Shown here piece after piece: positions 1-6,388 of a DNA stretch of 9,303 nt. The translations under genes were made by a program, and so were the position numbers. Position 1 is the stretch's first letter. Each line of letters begins with the position of its first letter. This DNA is from Chitinophagaceae bacterium (GTDB lineage: Bacteria > Bacteroidota > Bacteroidia > Chitinophagales > Chitinophagaceae). The notes beneath the pieces were generated by a model. The model was given only the letters and a program-made list of their open reading frames with translations, was not told the DNA's origin and did no database searches. The stretch covers positions 1 through 9,303 of the forward strand of contig JANXWM010000795.1 in assembly GCA_025351145.1 (NCBI GenBank), read 5' to 3'.

Positions 1-626
1 TAAGCCAAAGGTTCCGGATGGCATACAAGATTAGCACCGCATACCAGCATTCTTAACCAGAGATCATAATCTTCGCCATATTGTAATTTATTAGACTCTT
101 TAAACAAACCAGCTGCAACTATTGATTTTTTTTTCGCCAGAACAGTTATTATGTGAATACAATTACCTTTAAGAAACTCCCTTATCCCTGTTGTTCCTGC
201 ATATTGATTATGAAGTACATAATGTTTATCGCCTGTTACCAAAGAGTGTTCATCAATATATTTTGTTTCAGAAAAAACAAGATCCGCATCGTTTTTCTTT
301 ATAAAATCGAATTGCTTTTCAAGCATTTCAGGGATCCATAAATCATCAGCATCTAAGAATGCAATGAAATCGCCTTCTGCATTTTCAATACCTGTGTTGC
401 GGGCTTTGCCTTGTTTCCCATTACTTTGATAAATATACCTAATCCGTTGATCCAAATTTATCAACTCAGCGATGATAGCTTTGGTTCCATCAGTACTTTC
501 ATCATCAACAATGATCAGCTCCCAGTATACATAAGTTTGAACAATAACACTTTGAATACTATCCCTAATAAATCTACCTGCATTATATGCGGGCATTATT
601 ATAGAAATTAACTCATTTTGAACCAT
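1..626 (-). CDS. GT2 family glycosyltransferase, 3' end cut by window edge
   Basis: The reading frame runs from an ATG at 626 to the left edge with no stop, giving 208 visible residues. It is a GT-A fold, family 2 glycosyltransferase: the N-terminus has the nucleotide-sugar binding strand ISIIMPAYNAG (residues 7-17), then WELIIVDDESTDGT (35-48), the DxD-type metal/nucleotide motif LDADD (91-95), and GEDYDLWLRM (184-193), where the ED pair is the usual acceptor-side catalytic acid region. The visible end, HPEPLA, matches the point where GT2 proteins continue as P-L-A-Y-Y-R, so perhaps 50-100 residues are missing. It would transfer one sugar from an NDP- or UDP-sugar to a growing glycan at the cytoplasmic membrane face; donor and acceptor cannot be read from sequence. 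It starts 15 bp after the preceding gene's stop, so it is probably the next cistron of the same operon. No Shine-Dalgarno is seen. Family assignment is secure; specificity is unknown. Confidence 0.9.
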   Translation of the reverse strand, partial: MVQNELISIIMPAYNAGRFIRDSIQSVIVQTYVYWELIIVDDESTDGTKAIIAELINLDQRIRYIYQSNGKQGKARNTGIENAEGDFIAFLDADDLWIPEMLEKQFDFIKKNDADLVFSETKYIDEHSLVTGDKHYVLHNQYAGTTGIREFLKGNCIHIITVLAKKKSIVAAGLFKESNKLQYGEDYDLWLRMLVCGANLVCHPEPLA

Positions 627-641
627 CAATTAAAGCTGCTT

Positions 642-1721
642 TTATAGTATGACAGAGCGATCTCTTATAAAGGATCGTTCCCTAATTTTTAATAGGAGAG
701 AACAAATAATTTCAAATTCATGCTGCAACTTTTTTTTATTTAGAAGAATAAACTTTAGCTTATTGAGCGAAGATTTTATTTCTATTTCCTTTTTTAATCC
801 CGGCTGGGGTAGGATAAATATTTTAAAGGGCATCCATAAGGGAAAGAAACTCTTAACGACCCTGTTTAAAGCTCGCCTTCTCATAACAGCATATATCTTA
901 TCAAAAAATAATTCTTCATTACACATAATTTTATTATAACTGTAACGGTAAAAATCTAAATAAACCTGTGGAATAGCCTGACCTATGGCAAGCATTGATA
1001 TGCAATACTTCCATGATAACCTGCTTGCAGGCATGAAATGTATATACTGAAGTTGTTCATCATAATAAAGATCATAACCAAGAAATAATACTAGCAAACA
1101 TATTTCCGAATCTTCACCAGACAATAATTGGTGACCTTTTCTTCCCGTAAGTATTGGCTGAAATTTGAGGGAGTATAATAATTGTATAATTGATTTTCTT
1201 ATAACCATTCCTGCACCCGCAATATAAGATCTGGCATTTGCTATGCCTGATTGCACTAATGGTTTACCAATTGCATAAGATTTCTCAAATTGCGTAAACC
1301 ATTGAGGCTGTTCCAATTCAAAGAACCCTTCAGCCCTTCCACCCAATATTGCTATATTTTTATTTTCAAGCATCCGTTTATATGCATAGTGTAGATAATT
1401 TTGTTCTAACCAATTGTCATCATCGCAAAAAAGCAACAACTCAAATTGTGCTTCAGCAAATCCTTTTTCCCTTGCATAAATCAAACCAGCCTTAGGCTCT
1501 GTGACAATTTTAAATGGCACCGCAATATCATAATTCCCCCATTCTCTTCTAGCAATTGTTGCGGTATCATCTGTAGAGTTATTGTCTATTATAATAACCT
1601 CCCAAAGAATATAAGATGGCACTTTTTGAATGGCAATATGTTTCAATGTTTCGTACAGCCTTGCGGCACTGTTATAACAACAGATAATTACAGAAACTCC
1701 ATCCACTGAATTACCGTTCAT
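642..1721 (-). CDS. GT2 family glycosyltransferase
   Basis: Complete 359-residue protein. Its GT2 hallmarks are VSVIICCYNSA (residues 9-19), WEVIIIDNNSTDDT (40-53), a DxD-like LFCDDDNWL (97-105), a conserved aliphatic/small stretch AGAGMVIRK (168-176), and SGEDSEI (201-207) for the catalytic acid. The C-terminal 120 residues are basic and hydrophobic (HFMPASRLSWKYC at about 229-241, later WMPFKIFILPQPG), consistent with membrane association rather than clear transmembrane helices. It should add a sugar to a lipid-linked glycan in the cytoplasm; the substrate is not readable. The start ATG overlaps the stop of the upstream methyltransferase as ATGA (1718-1721), suggesting translational coupling. 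The last residues, RERSFIRDRSVIL, are an odd short tandem whose DNA resembles part of the dispersed repeat seen elsewhere in the window, so the natural C-terminus may have been altered by repeat insertion. A+T content looks higher than in the WbsX genes. Confidence 0.9.
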   Translation of the reverse strand: MNGNSVDGVSVIICCYNSAARLYETLKHIAIQKVPSYILWEVIIIDNNSTDDTATIARREWGNYDIAVPFKIVTEPKAGLIYAREKGFAEAQFELLLFCDDDNWLEQNYLHYAYKRMLENKNIAILGGRAEGFFELEQPQWFTQFEKSYAIGKPLVQSGIANARSYIAGAGMVIRKSIIQLLYSLKFQPILTGRKGHQLLSGEDSEICLLVLFLGYDLYYDEQLQYIHFMPASRLSWKYCISMLAIGQAIPQVYLDFYRYSYNKIMCNEELFFDKIYAVMRRRALNRVVKSFFPLWMPFKIFILPQPGLKKEIEIKSSLNKLKFILLNKKKLQHEFEIICSLLLKIRERSFIRDRSVIL

Positions 1722-2482
1722 TTAGAAAAGAATTTTTTATAAAGTGATTTTCTGAGTAGGCTGAAATATACATAAGGGGTATGACCCCCTTCCTTTAGCT
1801 TCTTTAAACTTTGTTTCACCATTTTAAACTGCGCTGAATAAATTGCTAGTAATTCGGGATGAATAAACTCTTTTACTTCTGTCATTGGGATCACATTACC
1901 AAGAAATGGAGATATATTTTTTTCACAACGGGTAACCAAAAACATGTTTTGTTTATACCACCAGTCTACCTGCGGATTATTCCAGAATTTCTCCCTGAAC
2001 ACATCATAAAAAACAAACCCCCTTTTTTTAAATTTATCAACCCAGTAAGTATATGGCTGCTCATTAATATGGTTCTGCCCACCCTGGTTTACAACAGCAG
2101 CAGAAAAGATGATCATATCGCCGAGCGAGGTAAGATTTTCAACAAGTACATCAGCAGATGTTTCTTTTAAATGTTCTGCTACTTCGAGACATACAACAAG
2201 ATCAAATTTTCTCTTTAATTCAAACCTTTGCTCCAGGTCTTTTTCAATAAAATATTGTTCAGGAATAAAAAGCTTTGATTTGTCCACCCAGGTACCATCA
2301 ATACCCGTAATATCCTGTACACCATTTTCAAGAAAGATATTTAAAAAAGTGCCCAGCCCGCAACCTACATCAGCAACACTTGCAGGATGAAAAAGATTTA
2401 TTAAATGGGGCACTATTTCCTGCGGGGCAGTAAGATTGTGGTCCTTAATAAAATGAACATATTTATTTGGAATCTCATTCAT
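1718..2482 (-). CDS. Class I SAM-dependent methyltransferase
   Basis: Complete 254-residue protein with a Rossmann-type methyltransferase core. Motif I is VADVGCGLGTF (residues 36-46), the acidic residue after strand 2 is in GIDG (60-63), and FDLVVCLEVAEHL (93-105) is the strand-4 region typical of the Methyltransf_23/Methyltransf_11 group. The later segment with WVDKFKKRGF and DWWYKQNMFLV is typical of methyltransferases found inside polysaccharide clusters. The likely role is O-methylation of a sugar or a glycan end, using S-adenosylmethionine in the cytoplasm; the acceptor is unknown. It begins 19 bp after the GT11 gene and ends in a 4-bp ATGA overlap with the next glycosyltransferase, so it sits in the middle of a tight operon. 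No Shine-Dalgarno precedes the ATG at 2482, as is common in Bacteroidota. A role other than glycan methylation cannot be excluded. Confidence 0.88.
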   Translation of the reverse strand: MNEIPNKYVHFIKDHNLTAPQEIVPHLINLFHPASVADVGCGLGTFLNIFLENGVQDITGIDGTWVDKSKLFIPEQYFIEKDLEQRFELKRKFDLVVCLEVAEHLKETSADVLVENLTSLGDMIIFSAAVVNQGGQNHINEQPYTYWVDKFKKRGFVFYDVFREKFWNNPQVDWWYKQNMFLVTRCEKNISPFLGNVIPMTEVKEFIHPELLAIYSAQFKMVKQSLKKLKEGGHTPYVYFSLLRKSLYKKFFSK

Positions 2483-2501
2483 AACAGTAGTAAACGGCTT
2501 A

Positions 2502-3422
2502 TTATTTTTTGCTGATCTTACTCAACATCTTATGATAGATGGACTTTCTCACAGATTTACTTTTGCTTTTTAAACCTGTGAATAGCCTGGATAAATAACT
2601 GTAACGCAGCCTGCCCGGATCATTTGATTTACCAACATGATCATAACTGATCCACCTTTCAGGATAATAATCCTTAATATTCAGTTTGGCTTTCAGTTCC
2701 CCTTCTACATAATAAGGCGAACGGATAATTGTAGAATATTGCTTTTCGCCCAGCATAGCGCCCCACCAGCTAAAAGTAGAATTGCTGATGATGAAATGAT
2801 CGCATAAACTCATTAAACAAAGCTGTTCAATACCGTTGAGTCCGAAAGCGAAAAATATATTGGGCAAAGATTTGATCTCTGCTTTACAGTAATCCATATC
2901 ATCAGAAAAAACAAGAATGTTATGATCTTTATAATGCGGGAAATATTCCACCAAAGCGTTTAAATAAAAATTAAGTGGTAAGAGAAAATGATTGGGGTCT
3001 GTAACAAAATCGCCACGGCGTATTGAAATGGCAATAGTGGTTTTTGTAAAAGCTTTTGAAAATTTTTCTTTTGTCTTGTGTAAAAATTCTTGTTTAAAAC
3101 TTAATGCTTCATGCACTTTCTTTTTACAATGCTGCCAGTATTTTTCTGTTTGCAGCCAGCCTAATATATCTGCATTTTGAGTTTGAAATTCAGTTGCATA
3201 CTGATCCCAAAATTCAGGTGTAAAATGATAATACGGTTCTTCCACCAGCAGGTCAGTTTTAATAATAGCCTGCTCTGGAAAACCGTTAAAATATGCAGCG
3301 TACTTCCATTCGGGCAGTACCAGTTCGCAATGATATTTTTCAGAAAACCCAATAAGCGATGCCAGTTGATGCAGTTGATTACCAAGGTTGCCATGCTTAC
3401 CGAATTTTGAAAATGTAATCAT
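2502..3422 (-). CDS. GT11 family alpha-1,2-fucosyltransferase-like glycosyltransferase
   Basis: Inverting GT11 glycosyltransferase, expected to transfer L-fucose (or a related 6-deoxyhexose) from its GDP-sugar to a hydroxyl of a galactose-type acceptor. Family signatures in order, numbered from the ATG at 3422: the N-terminal glycine-rich FGKHGNLGNQLHQLA near residue 7, the GDP-binding motif ISIRRGDF near 132-139, LVFSDDMDYCK near 170-180, and ISNSTFSWWGAM near 212-223, the diagnostic GT11 motif. The usual HxRRxD reads S-I-R-R-G-D here, so serine replaces histidine. The frame is open to a TTG at 3479, which would give 325 residues. The ATG at 3422 (306 residues) is preferred because GT11 proteins normally begin just before the G-x-LGNQ motif and because the upstream segment abuts a dispersed repeat. 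The C-terminus is strongly basic (repeated K/R/S), suggesting peripheral membrane contact. The methyltransferase gene follows after 19 bp. The fold and family are secure; the linkage and sugar are inferred. Confidence 0.88.
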   Translation of the reverse strand: MITFSKFGKHGNLGNQLHQLASLIGFSEKYHCELVLPEWKYAAYFNGFPEQAIIKTDLLVEEPYYHFTPEFWDQYATEFQTQNADILGWLQTEKYWQHCKKKVHEALSFKQEFLHKTKEKFSKAFTKTTIAISIRRGDFVTDPNHFLLPLNFYLNALVEYFPHYKDHNILVFSDDMDYCKAEIKSLPNIFFAFGLNGIEQLCLMSLCDHFIISNSTFSWWGAMLGEKQYSTIIRSPYYVEGELKAKLNIKDYYPERWISYDHVGKSNDPGRLRYSYLSRLFTGLKSKSKSVRKSIYHKMLSKISKK

Positions 3423-3482
3423 ATTATTAGAGGAAGTACTAAATAGTTTTGGCTGTTTTAAAAGCTCAAAAATGTTCAATGA

Positions 3483-3539
3483 GCTGAAGAGTGCGACGCA
3501 AGCGGTGATGCCATGAAAAACCGAAAGCCCGGTTTAAAA
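3483..3539 (+). repeat. Dispersed intergenic repeat, copy 1 (57 bp)
   Basis: One of five related 55-57 bp units in this window. It carries the shared GAAGAGTGCGACGCAAG left part, including the invariant dyad TGCGACGCA (3492-3500), and ends in an A+T-rich TTTAAAA as the others end in ATAA. It is the most diverged copy: GCTG replaces the starting GTAC, and the right half forms a small hairpin. It fills nearly all of the space between the WbsX-type gene and the GT11 gene. It has no inverted partner nearby. Confidence 0.75.
3516..3535 (-). terminator. Possible intrinsic terminator or attenuator hairpin
   Basis: On the minus strand, AAACCG, a six-base loop GGCTTT, and CGGTTT form a 6-bp perfect stem that runs into a short T run (five T in all). 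It lies just after the stop of the WbsX-type gene at 3544 and before the GT11 start, so it could end or attenuate transcription between them. The T run is short and three stem pairs are A-T, so strength is doubtful. It overlaps the right half of repeat copy 1, and the other copies do not have the same hairpin. Confidence 0.35.
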
Positions 3540-3543
3540 GATT

Positions 3544-4731
3544 TTATACTATCCTTTTAATTTCCCCCTTTTCTTCCAGCACCTCTTTCGTTACTTCTAA
3601 AAACTTTCTTCCCCATTTCTGGCAAGGCTCAAGATGGCAGCCTTCGCCCCACTCATTCCATGCATTAATGAATATAAAATTCTCTTCCTTACTAAATGGC
3701 CTGAAGGTTTTTACAATATGTCTTAACCACCTTTTATATAAATCAGGGCTTGCATTCAATGCAATACCAGGGTTTAATGTTTGCCTTGCTGTATTATCCC
3801 AAATGGGGGCTATGCCGGGATAAACTTTATATACAGGCATTTCTTTATTAACTACGTAGCTGATGTAATCACTGTAATCAAAAATATTGTTATTCAATAT
3901 TTTTCTGCTAACACTGGCTTTGTATTTACGGTATCGCTTTTCTGAAAGCTGCTTTATAATTTTTCGGTACAAAAAATTTTCAACACGGTAATTAAACGAG
4001 TGCCGTTTTTTATTAACCGCAATTTGTTTGTATTCATTCATATCCCTGCCCCAGGGCTGAAAATCAATGGCTGCATTAAAGCCTGCTGATAGATAATCTT
4101 CTCCGCCTTCAAGGCAACTTTCGAACCGACAGATATACAATTCCAGATTATGCTTGGCTGCTTCTTGCCGCCATGTTTGTATCGTAGCTGCCATATCGGG
4201 CACATGCTTTGAACGGTAGATAGCAAACACAGGCTTGCCATCAATTTTTATATAACGTTTGTCTTTAAAATACGGGATCAATGATTGCAGGTGGTTGCGG
4301 TCATCTTCTAATGAATAGGTTTGCTCAATCAGCATTTCTTTGTTGCCGCCATCCCAGTTGCGGCTCCAGTTTTCATTTGCCCAGCAGAGCATAAATGGAA
4401 AATCCGGCTTGCCGGATTCGAACACTTCAGTAAATGGCCGCTCTAAAATCCTTCGCCCGTTGAACCAGTAATGATAATAACAAAAACCATAGATGCCATA
4501 CGCTTTTGCAAGTGCCGCCTGCTGCTCACGAAGTTCTGAAAGCCGCAGATCGTAAAACCCAAGATCGGCAGGCAAATGTGGCTGGTAATGGCCTTTAAAT
4601 AATGGCTTTGCTTTTGCCACATTTCGCCATTCTGTAAAGCCTTTGCCCCACCATGCATCATTCTCAGCTATGGGATGAAACTGCGGAAGGTATATGGCAA
4701 CTGCCCTTAAATCTTTAACTGTTATTTCCAT
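3544..4731 (-). CDS. WbsX-type GH99-like protein (paralogue 1)
   Basis: Complete 395-residue protein of the WbsX family (Glyco_tran_WbsX; a GH99-like TIM-barrel). Signatures are AIYLPQFHPIAENDAWWGKGFTEW in the first 35 residues, LPADLGFYDLR (53-63), GFCYYHYWF (82-90), PFMLCWANENW (112-122), GKPVFAIYR (165-173), and the C-terminal FINAWNEWGEG (about 354-364). The last holds glutamates 360 and 363 in an E-x-x-E arrangement like the catalytic NEWHE of GH99 endo-alpha-mannosidases. The family is found in O-antigen and capsule clusters and is named as glycosyltransferase, but direct activity data are sparse; a mannoside-cleaving or transglycosylating role is equally compatible with the residues. 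No signal peptide is seen, so a cytoplasmic location is likely. It is a paralogue of the gene at 7160-8257: the first 120 residues are very similar, the middle has diverged. Both genes share a repeat-containing leader of similar length. The GT11 gene follows. Confidence 0.88.
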   Translation of the reverse strand: MEITVKDLRAVAIYLPQFHPIAENDAWWGKGFTEWRNVAKAKPLFKGHYQPHLPADLGFYDLRLSELREQQAALAKAYGIYGFCYYHYWFNGRRILERPFTEVFESGKPDFPFMLCWANENWSRNWDGGNKEMLIEQTYSLEDDRNHLQSLIPYFKDKRYIKIDGKPVFAIYRSKHVPDMAATIQTWRQEAAKHNLELYICRFESCLEGGEDYLSAGFNAAIDFQPWGRDMNEYKQIAVNKKRHSFNYRVENFLYRKIIKQLSEKRYRKYKASVSRKILNNNIFDYSDYISYVVNKEMPVYKVYPGIAPIWDNTARQTLNPGIALNASPDLYKRWLRHIVKTFRPFSKEENFIFINAWNEWGEGCHLEPCQKWGRKFLEVTKEVLEEKGEIKRIV

Positions 4732-4986
4732 GGTTAGCTATGCCCTGTATTATGAATGATTTTTATGAACCGAGCTACAAATCTTTTATGATCGTTCCTT
4801 GCGTCGCACTCTTGTACAGTTGGAATTAATGTGATCGATGAGATAAAGTAAATTTTTTAATAATACGTATTTCATGTTTGTAGCAAGAATTCATAATCGC
4901 TTTATCATTTTCGAATAATTGCATTTTACTTCGTGCTATCTTTAACAACAAGATAAATAATACTAACCTTTTCAACATTAATCTCA
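4732..4986. other. Intergenic region between divergent WbsX-type and acyltransferase genes
   Basis: These 255 bp hold repeat copy 2 and should hold promoters for both divergent genes. For the plus-strand acyltransferase, TATCTTTA at 4937-4944 is close to the Bacteroidota -7 motif TAnnTTTG, with a TTG at 4919-4921 upstream. The spacing of 15 bp is shorter than usual, so this is only a weak promoter candidate. For the minus-strand gene, the leader is essentially the repeat plus about 30 bp. No coding region is supported; the short minus-strand frame across 4826-5011 has no recognisable protein features. Confidence 0.5.
4763..4817 (-). repeat. Dispersed intergenic repeat, copy 2 (55 bp)
   Basis: Read on the minus strand, it begins GTACAAGAGTGCGACGCAAG and ends CATAA, exactly 55 bp. 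It aligns without gaps to copy 5 with 43 of 55 identical bases by hand count. It ends 31 bp before the ATG of WbsX-type paralogue 1. It is inverted relative to copy 3, and the two bracket the acyltransferase gene with their GTAC ends facing inward. Confidence 0.85.
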
Positions 4987-6021
4987 TTGATAAAAAATAA
5001 CAGGCTTCCATTTATTGATTCATTACGTGGTTTGGCTGCATTATATGTCTTCGTTTTTCATATAGTACGAGCTCCGGAATTTCATCTCCCTTTACCCAAA
5101 TGGATAAGGCCTTTCATTTTTAATGGTAGCAGCGGGGTTGCTCTATTTTTTATTCTCAGTGGTTTCACACTATCTTATACCTTACATAATAAAATAAAAG
5201 ATCGTAATTCTTATAAGAAATTTTATATAAGAAGATTTTTCCGTATTGCCCCTTTGTATTATTCAATGCTTATTTTCTTTATTATATTGGTTCTAATTAT
5301 TAATCCCTCTTATATCAATATTTTTGGAGTATTTCTTTACTCAACTTTTACTTTTAACCTTGTTCCAAATTACCAGGAAGGCCTTGTGCCTGCTAGTTGG
5401 ACTATTGGTATTGAAATGATATTCTATCTGCTTTTCCCATTTATTTTTTTACATTTTGATACACTTAAAAAATCAATCTTACAATTATCTTTAATATCGC
5501 TTTTGACTTTCATACTTTTATCATTCAAATCATACTTCCCGCCAAACTATATCTCCATTTTATTTATTACCAATATGCCTCTTTTTTTATGTGGAATTGT
5601 TTGCTATTTTATTTGTTTAAAACCATTTACAGTGCCTGCTTGGAAAATTTACATTACAGTGGTATCGATAATACTACTGCCTTATTTATTTCCGAATCCT
5701 TCATTTTTCTTAATGACACCTTTTTATTCATTCTTGATTATAGGCTTATGCAAGTCGCCTATGAAAATAATTACTAACCGGATAACTGGATTCTATGGAA
5801 CACTTAGTTATTCTGTTTATTTATTACATCCCAAAATCATAACTTCTTCAAGTAATATTTACAAAGATTTAAGTTCATATGGACATAATACATTACTAAC
5901 TTATTTGTTTTGCATCTTTATTACTCTAATTCCTTTAACCATACTTTCTTATTTAACTTATAGTTTTATTGAATTGCCTGGAATTAATTATGGCCATAAA
6001 ATAGCAAAAAGGTTAAGTTAG
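4987..6021 (+). CDS. Membrane O-acyltransferase (Acyltransf_3, OafA/YrhL-like)
   Basis: A 344-residue integral membrane protein of acyltransferase family 3, which moves acetyl or other acyl groups onto sugars of surface glycans. Family marks are FIDSLRGLAALYVFVFHI (residues 9-26, with Arg14 and the conserved His25), ALFFILSGFTLSYT (52-65), YIRRFFRIAPLYY (80-92), SWTIGIEMIFYLLFP (137-151), YSVYLLHP (275-282), and a C-terminal FIELPG (327-332). About ten hydrophobic spans are visible, the normal count for the family. The start is TTG at 4987; the frame is open a little further upstream but has no ATG or GTG. The gene is on the opposite strand from the other seven genes, visibly more A+T-rich than the WbsX genes, and bracketed by inverted repeats, all pointing to separate acquisition. 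It would decorate the polysaccharide made by the surrounding enzymes; the acceptor and acyl group cannot be determined. Transcription probably starts in the gap upstream and ends at the T-run hairpin at its stop. Confidence 0.92.
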   Translation: MIKNNRLPFIDSLRGLAALYVFVFHIVRAPEFHLPLPKWIRPFIFNGSSGVALFFILSGFTLSYTLHNKIKDRNSYKKFYIRRFFRIAPLYYSMLIFFIILVLIINPSYINIFGVFLYSTFTFNLVPNYQEGLVPASWTIGIEMIFYLLFPFIFLHFDTLKKSILQLSLISLLTFILLSFKSYFPPNYISILFITNMPLFLCGIVCYFICLKPFTVPAWKIYITVVSIILLPYLFPNPSFFLMTPFYSFLIIGLCKSPMKIITNRITGFYGTLSYSVYLLHPKIITSSSNIYKDLSSYGHNTLLTYLFCIFITLIPLTILSYLTYSFIELPGINYGHKIAKRLS

Positions 6022-6039
6022 GCTTTATGCTTTTTTTTT
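6004..6039 (+). terminator. Probable intrinsic terminator of the acyltransferase gene
   Basis: GCAAAAAG (6004-6011) pairs with CTTTATGC (6023-6030) with one mismatch, the loop is 11 bases and includes the stop codon region, and nine T follow at once (6031-6039). A second A+T-rich inverted repeat, TTTTGCA with TGCAAAA (6036-6055), overlaps the T run. Position and T run fit a terminator, but the stem is A+T-rich and imperfect. Confidence 0.4.
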
Positions 6040-6130
6040 GCATTTGTTTGCAAAATTTCAGTTGAACTAATTTTATCATTTACGAGTCAGCGGCATCCAG
6101 TTAACCGCCAACAATAATTGAACACGGATG

Positions 6131-6307
6131 ACACAGATTTTTTTTGGGATTTGAAAACCTCTGCTTCTATGTTTACTCATCTACGCTTCGGTAAAAGGCC
6201 AATCACATTTCGAAAGTACAAGAATGCGACGCAAGAGACGCATAATAGTAATTCTTTGTTGGGATAATAAATTGAAATAAAATTTTTGTATTACTTAAAA
6301 TCTGTGT
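6131..6307. repeat. 11-bp inverted repeat of ACACAGATTTT type around copy 3
   Basis: ACACAGATTTT (6131-6141) and its exact reverse complement AAAATCTGTGT (6297-6307) lie 155 bp apart and enclose repeat copy 3. The left arm is part of AACACGGATGACACAGATT (6121-6139), which resembles short dispersed ACACGGAT/ACACAGAT repeats common between genes in Bacteroidota and other bacteria (from memory, not checked). It could be the edges of a second small element or chance pairing of two such repeats. Confidence 0.45.
6216..6270 (+). repeat. Dispersed intergenic repeat, copy 3 (55 bp)
   Basis: Begins GTACAAGAATGCGACGCAAG and ends GTTGGGATAATAA, exactly 55 bp. It aligns without gaps to copy 5 with 40 of 55 identical bases by hand count, best at the two ends. 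The preceding bases TTTCGAAA resemble TTCTGAAA before copy 5. It is the inverted partner of copy 2 across the acyltransferase gene. Confidence 0.85.
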
Positions 6308-6388
6308 TAGTAATGATATTTATTTTTTCTTGACTCATGGTATAAGACCAATGGTCAGACACGATGAAAGGATCAATAAAAAATTATT

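Larger units (their letters stand above)
4763..6270. mobile_element. Candidate cassette: acyltransferase between inverted 55-bp repeats
   Basis: Repeat copies 2 and 3 lie in inverted orientation at the two ends of a 1508-bp segment containing the only plus-strand gene in the window. The geometry is the same as in the 216-bp pair at 8284-8499. The inside edges also match: GTAC, four bases, then GGAAT on the left in both, and CGAAAGTAC or TGAAAGTAC on the right. A TACGAGTC sequence that directly follows GGAA in the small element (8348-8355) reappears at 6081-6088, after the acyltransferase. This suggests cargo inserted between about 4827 and 6080. No target-site duplication and no recombinase gene are seen, so mobility or inversion is inference. 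Confidence 0.35.
6022..6388. other. 367-bp gene-free, repeat-rich region between convergent genes
   Basis: No coding region is supported between the acyltransferase stop and the methyltransferase stop. From left to right it holds the terminator tail, a short match to the core of the 8284-8499 element (TACGAGTCAGCGGCATCCAG, 6081-6100), an AACACGGATGACACAGATT-type repeat (6121-6139), repeat copy 3 (6216-6270), a reverse AAAATCTGTGT partner (6297-6307), and a near-palindrome GACCAATGGTC (6346-6356). It reads as a pile-up of small repeats at a convergent gene junction. Confidence 0.6.

Noticed and set aside
649..939. 96-codon plus-strand frame opposite the 3' end of the GT2 gene
   Set aside because: It lies wholly antisense to a gene with clear GT2 motifs and has no recognisable features of its own.
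4826..5011. 61-codon minus-strand frame overlapping the acyltransferase start
   Set aside because: Overlaps the divergent promoter region and the start of a well-supported gene; composition is not protein-like beyond A+T-driven hydrophobic residues.
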